Below, piece by piece: positions 60,853 to 64,000 of a stretch of DNA of 64,000 nucleotides. The stretch covers positions 1-64,000 of the forward strand of contig NZ_SDOY01000181.1 in assembly GCF_004117935.1 (NCBI RefSeq), given 5' to 3'. Each line of letters begins with the position of its first letter. The first letter of the stretch is position 1. Below the pieces are notes generated by a model, which ran no database searches, was not told where the DNA came from, and saw only the letters and a program-made list of their open reading frames with translations. The translations under genes and the position numbers were made by a program. The DNA comes from Streptomyces roseicoloratus (GTDB taxonomy: Bacteria > Actinomycetota > Actinomycetes > Streptomycetales > Streptomycetaceae).

Positions 60853-61236
60853 TTAGAACTTCAGCCCGGCTTCGCGGGCGGCGTCAGCCAGAGCGGCAAT
60901 GCGCCCGGCGTACCTGTTGCCACCACGGTCGAACACGACGGCCTCGACACCGGCGGCCTTGGCGCGCTCGGCGACCAGGGCGCCGACCTGCTGGGCCTGC
61001 GAGGACTTGGAGCCCTCGCCACCGCGGATCGACGCGTCCAGGTGGGACGCCGACGCCAGGGTGTGGCCCTTCAGGTCGTCGATGACCTGCGCGGTGATGC
61101 CGCGGTTGGAGCGCGTCACGACGAGGCGCGGACGCTCCGCCGTACCCGACACGTTCTTGCGGATGCGCAGGTGACGGCGCGCCTTCGCAGCGCGCTTGTA
61201 AGCGTCGCCCTTGGCGATCTTCACACCGTATGCCAT
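60853..61236 (-). CDS. rplR: 50S ribosomal protein L18
   Basis: 127 residues. AKARRHLRIRKNVSGTAERP, ITAQVIDDLKGHTLASAS, VVFDRGGNRYAGRIAALAD. ATG start, 4 bp after rplF. Confidence 0.98.
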   Translation of the reverse strand: MAYGVKIAKGDAYKRAAKARRHLRIRKNVSGTAERPRLVVTRSNRGITAQVIDDLKGHTLASASHLDASIRGGEGSKSSQAQQVGALVAERAKAAGVEAVVFDRGGNRYAGRIAALADAAREAGLKF

Positions 61237-61240
61237 GGCT

Positions 61241-61780
61241 TTACTTACCAGCCTTTCCGACCTTGCGGCGGATGACCTCGCCCGCGTACTTGACACCCTT
61301 GGCCTTGTACGGGTCCGGCTTCCGCAGCTTGCGGATGTTGGCGGCGACCTCGCCGACCTTCTGCTTGTCGATGCCCTCGACCGAGAACTTGGTCGGCGAC
61401 TCGACCTTGAAGGAGATGCCCTCGGGGGCCTCCACCAGGATCGGGTGGCTGTAGCCGAGCTGGAACTCCAGGTTGGAGCCCTTCGCGGCCACGCGGTAAC
61501 CGACACCGCTGATCTCGAGCGCCTTCGTGTACCCCTGGGTCACACCGGTGATCATGTTGGCCACCAGCGTGCGGGACAGGCCGTGGAGGGCCTTGTTCTG
61601 ACGCTCGTCGTTCGGACGGGTGACGTTCAGAACGCCGTCCTCGCCCTTAACGATCTCGATCGGAGCGGCAACGGTGTGGGTCAGGGTGCCCTTGGAACCC
61701 TTGACGGTGACCGTGCGGCCCTCGATGGTGACGTCCACGCCGGCGGGAACCGGGATGGGGAGCTTGCCAATGCGAGACAT
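61241..61780 (-). CDS. rplF: 50S ribosomal protein L6
   Basis: 179 residues. SRIGKLPIPVPAGVDVTIEG, VTQGYTKALEISGVGYRVAA, IRKLRKPDPYKAKGVKYAGE. ATG start. Confidence 0.98.
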   Translation of the reverse strand: MSRIGKLPIPVPAGVDVTIEGRTVTVKGSKGTLTHTVAAPIEIVKGEDGVLNVTRPNDERQNKALHGLSRTLVANMITGVTQGYTKALEISGVGYRVAAKGSNLEFQLGYSHPILVEAPEGISFKVESPTKFSVEGIDKQKVGEVAANIRKLRKPDPYKAKGVKYAGEVIRRKVGKAGK

Positions 61781-61800
61781 AGCTTTTCCTCCGTTCCCGA

Positions 61801-62199
61801 CTACCAGACGTAGGCGAGGACTTCCCCACCCACGCCCTTCTTCTGCGCCTGCTGGCCGGTCAGGAGACCGTGGGACGTGGAGATGATCGCCACGCCCAGG
61901 CCGCCGAGGACCTTCGGCAGGTTGGTGGACTTCGCGTAAACCCGGAGGCCCGGCTTCGAGATCCGCTTGATGCCCGCGATGGAGCGCTCACGGTTCGGAC
62001 CGAACTTGAGGTCGAGCACGAGGTTCTTGCCGACCTCGGCGTCCTCGACCTTCCAGCCCGTGATGAAGCCCTCCTGCTGGAGGATTTCCGCGATGTGAGA
62101 CTTGATCTTGCTGTGCGGCATCGTCACGGAGTCGTGGTACGCCGAGTTCGCGTTACGCAGACGCGTGAGCATGTCTGCGATCGGATCAGTCATGGTCAT
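61801..62199 (-). CDS. rpsH: 30S ribosomal protein S8
   Basis: 132 residues. TMTDPIADMLTRLRNANSAY, MPHSKIKSHIAEILQQEGFI, STSHGLLTGQQAQKKGVGGE. The first of two ATGs (Met-Thr-Met) fits the GAAGG spacing better. Confidence 0.98.
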   Translation of the reverse strand: MTMTDPIADMLTRLRNANSAYHDSVTMPHSKIKSHIAEILQQEGFITGWKVEDAEVGKNLVLDLKFGPNRERSIAGIKRISKPGLRVYAKSTNLPKVLGGLGVAIISTSHGLLTGQQAQKKGVGGEVLAYVW

Positions 62200-62422
62200 G
62201 AATTGGCCTTCGGCCTCTCTCGCCGGGGTTTCCTGGTGCACCATCCCTCTCCCCGATCCGAGACGGGGCGGGTGCGGTGCGGTGGACCTACGGCGTAGTA
62301 AGTCGTAAGGGCGGCGGACGCCCAACCCTGCAAGCCTACGGCATGCCGGGTCGGACCTCCGCCAACCCAATGCTTACCGAGAGACTCCTGTGGTTCCCTG
62401 ACGCCCTACGGGCGAGGGGGAG

Positions 62423-62608
62423 TTACCAGGAGCTCTTGGTCACGCCCGGCAGCTCGCCACGGTGAGCCATCTCACGAAGGCACACGCGGCAGAGGCCGAA
62501 CTTGCGGTACACGGAGTGGGGACGGCCGCAGCGCTGGCAGCGCGTGTACGCGCGCACACCGAACTTGGGCTTGCGGGCAGCCTTCGCGATGAGAGCCTTC
62601 TTCGCCAT
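62423..62608 (-). CDS. rpsN: 30S ribosomal protein S14, zinc type
   Basis: 61 residues with two CXXC pairs (TRCQRCGRP; LCRVCLREMAH), the short zinc-binding form. ATG start, 5 bp after rplE. A 223-bp non-coding gap follows before rpsH. Confidence 0.97.
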   Translation of the reverse strand: MAKKALIAKAARKPKFGVRAYTRCQRCGRPHSVYRKFGLCRVCLREMAHRGELPGVTKSSW

Positions 62609-62613
62609 CTCGC

Positions 62614-63168
62614 TTACGCCTCCTTGAACGGGAAGCCGAGGTGACGCAGAAGGGCACGGCCCTCGTCGTCGTTGGTCGCCGTGGTCACCACGGTGATGTC
62701 CATACCCCGGACGCGGTCGATCTTGTCCTGGTCGATCTCGTGGAACATGACCTGCTCCGTGAGACCGAAGGTGTAGTTGCCACGGCCGTCGAACTGCTTC
62801 GGGGACAGGCCGCGGAAGTCGCGGATACGCGGCAGCGCGAGCGACAGGGTGCGGTCCAGGAACTCCCACATGCGGTCGCCACGGAGCGTGACGTGGGCAC
62901 CGATCGGCTGACCCTCACGCAGCTTGAACTGCGCGATGGACTTGCGGGCCTTGGTGACGGCCGGCTTCTGACCGGTGATCGTGGTGAGGTCGCGGATGGC
63001 GCCCTCGATCAGCTTCGAGTCACGGGCAGCGTCGCCGACACCCATGTTGACCACGATCTTCACGAGGCCCGGGGTCTGCATGACGTTCTCGTACTTGAAC
63101 TCGTCACGCAGCTTGCCCGCGATCTCCTCGCGGTACTTCGTCTTGAGACGCGGAGTGGTGGTAGCCAT
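62614..63168 (-). CDS. rplE: 50S ribosomal protein L5
   Basis: 184 residues. PRLKTKYREEIAGKLRDEF, PGLVKIVVNMGVGDAARDSK, GLTEQVMFHEIDQDKIDRV. The ATG overlaps the rplX stop (TGATG). Confidence 0.98.
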   Translation of the reverse strand: MATTTPRLKTKYREEIAGKLRDEFKYENVMQTPGLVKIVVNMGVGDAARDSKLIEGAIRDLTTITGQKPAVTKARKSIAQFKLREGQPIGAHVTLRGDRMWEFLDRTLSLALPRIRDFRGLSPKQFDGRGNYTFGLTEQVMFHEIDQDKIDRVRGMDITVVTTATNDDEGRALLRHLGFPFKEA

Positions 63169-63479
63169 CAGATGTCCTCACCCGTCCGCTTGGCAACGCG
63201 GATCTTGTTGCCCTCGTCGTCGAAGCGGTAACCGACACGCGTGACGACCTTCTTGCCGTCCTTCTCCACGACCAGCTGGACGTTGGAGACGTGGACCGGA
63301 GCCTCGGTGGTCACGATGCCGCCGGCCTGGTTCGGGCCGGCCTTCGTGTGCTTCTTGACCCGGTTGACACCCTCGACGAGGACGCGGGACTCGGCGGGGA
63401 AGGCCGCGATGACCTTGCCCTGCTTGCCCTTGTCCTTGCCGGTGATGACCTGGACCAGGTCGCCCTTCTTGATCTTCAT
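63168..63479 (-). CDS. rplX: 50S ribosomal protein L24
   Basis: 103 residues, KOW motif near the start (KKGDLVQVITGKDKGKQGKV), then GVNRVKKHTKAGPNQAGGIV. ATG start, 2 bp after rplN. Confidence 0.98.
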   Translation of the reverse strand: MKIKKGDLVQVITGKDKGKQGKVIAAFPAESRVLVEGVNRVKKHTKAGPNQAGGIVTTEAPVHVSNVQLVVEKDGKKVVTRVGYRFDDEGNKIRVAKRTGEDI

Positions 63480-63481
63480 GC

Positions 63482-63850
63482 TTACAGCACCTCCGGCGCG
63501 AGCGAGATGATCTTCATGAACTTCTTCTCGCGCAGCTCACGGCCCACCGGGCCGAAGATACGGGTGCCGCGAGGGTCGCCGTCGTTCTTCAGAATGACGG
63601 CGGCGTTCTCGTCGAAGCGGATGTACGAGCCGTCCTGGCGGCGGCGCTCCTTGACGGTGCGAACGATGACCGCCTTGACGACGTCACCCTTCTTCACGTT
63701 GCCACCGGGGATCGCGTCCTTGACGGTGGCGACGATGACGTCACCGATGCCCGCGTAGCGGCGACCCGAGCCACCGAGAACACGGATGCAAAGGATCTCC
63801 TTGGCACCAGTGTTGTCGGCGACGCGAAGTCGCGACTCCTGCTGGATCAC
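63482..63850 (-). CDS. rplN: 50S ribosomal protein L14
   Basis: 122 residues. MIQQESRLRVADNTGAKEIL, GDVIVATVKDAIPGGNVKKG, RIFGPVGRELREKKFMKI, SLAPEVL end. GTG start. Confidence 0.98.
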   Translation of the reverse strand: MIQQESRLRVADNTGAKEILCIRVLGGSGRRYAGIGDVIVATVKDAIPGGNVKKGDVVKAVIVRTVKERRRQDGSYIRFDENAAVILKNDGDPRGTRIFGPVGRELREKKFMKIISLAPEVL

Positions 63851-63883
63851 GTCTATCTCCTGATTGTCTGCCGGTTCCCGGTG

Positions 63884-63977
63884 GGGGCCTCAGCTGGTGA
63901 GGCCCCGCACCGAGCCTGGCGGAACTGTTCCTAGGGGGTCCCCCTAGGAGGGATGTGCAAATTCCCCGAGGGGAATT
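63884..63977 (-). other. Three palindromes in the rpsQ-rplN gap
   Basis: GGGGCCTCA-N5-TGAGGCCCC (63884-63906), CCTAGGGGG-T-CCCCCTAGG (63930-63948) and AATTCCCC-GA-GGGGAATT (63960-63977). The last overlaps the rpsQ stop. They may be attenuation or mRNA-processing structures inside the operon. Confidence 0.6.
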
Positions 63978-64000
63978 ACTTGGCCTTCTCGAGGATCTCG
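63976..64000 (-). CDS. rpsQ: 30S ribosomal protein S17, C-terminal codons only
   Basis: The last codons read EILEKAK-stop, the usual S17 ending, in the position expected upstream of rplN. The rest lies beyond the window. Confidence 0.8.

Overview
The window is a high-GC actinobacterial chromosome segment, almost certainly from a Streptomyces. The sporulation regulators bldM and whiD are present. The tsaE-alr-nnrD-acpS-glmS-coaA-glmM block and the ribosomal/rpoA block have the usual Streptomyces order, with rpsK running straight into rpoA and no rpsD between them. Base composition is extremely GC-rich, and several genes start with GTG or overlap as GTGA/ATGA.

Layout. 1-7.4 kb: a degenerate kinase-like protein running off the left edge, a membrane-anchored Ser/Thr kinase, glpD, and a nucleotide-sugar dehydrogenase homologue that lacks its catalytic Cys. 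7.5-12.8 kb: guaB3, guaB, an ECF-type sigma factor (SigD/ShbA group), bldM with a clear sigma-BldN-type promoter, and divergent whiD. 12.8-23.1 kb: accessory genes (LysR regulator, MOSC protein, SDR, small membrane protein) with several minisatellites. A sugar ABC importer follows: DeoR/LacI hybrid regulator, lipoprotein, two permeases and a 2-hydroxyacid dehydrogenase. An ABM-SnoaL fusion protein ends this stretch. 23.1-25.5 kb: groES-groEL1 under two CIRCE operators. 25.4-31.5 kb: two paralogous secreted NodB-type deacetylases, a THUMP-like methyltransferase, and an ECF42 sigma factor with its YCII partner. 31.5-35.8 kb: the t6A genes tsaD, rimI, tsaB and tsaE, with a degenerate YkuD-fold protein and a small gene under an iron box between tsaB and tsaE. 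35.8-48 kb: alpha/beta hydrolase, alr, an L,D-transpeptidase-like protein, nnrD/E, acpS, glmS, a lipoprotein, a methyltransferase, coaA, a gene remnant and glmM. 48-64 kb: rpsI-rplM, an ABC-F protein, a Tyr/Gln-rich membrane protein, truA, then rplQ-rpoA-rpsK-rpsM-rpmJ-infA-map-adk-secY-rplO-rpmD-rpsE-rplR-rplF-rpsH-rpsN-rplE-rplX-rplN and the last codons of rpsQ.

How the genes work together. The minus-strand block from about 31.5 to 48 kb supplies t6A tRNA modification and cell-wall precursors: D-Ala through Alr, and GlcN-6-P to GlcN-1-P through GlmS and GlmM. It also supplies the CoA/ACP cofactor supply through CoaA and AcpS. The 48-64 kb block supplies translation, transcription and secretion. 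No phage, insertion sequence, CRISPR array, tRNA or rRNA was found. No convincing new multi-gene system was found either. The most interesting points are enzyme-like proteins missing catalytic residues (pseudokinase, sugar dehydrogenase, YkuD-fold protein, GuaB3), an iron-boxed small gene, the regulator's shared operator half-sites, an internally deleted membrane-protein gene, and short tandem duplications of gene 3' ends (LysR gene, rpsK).
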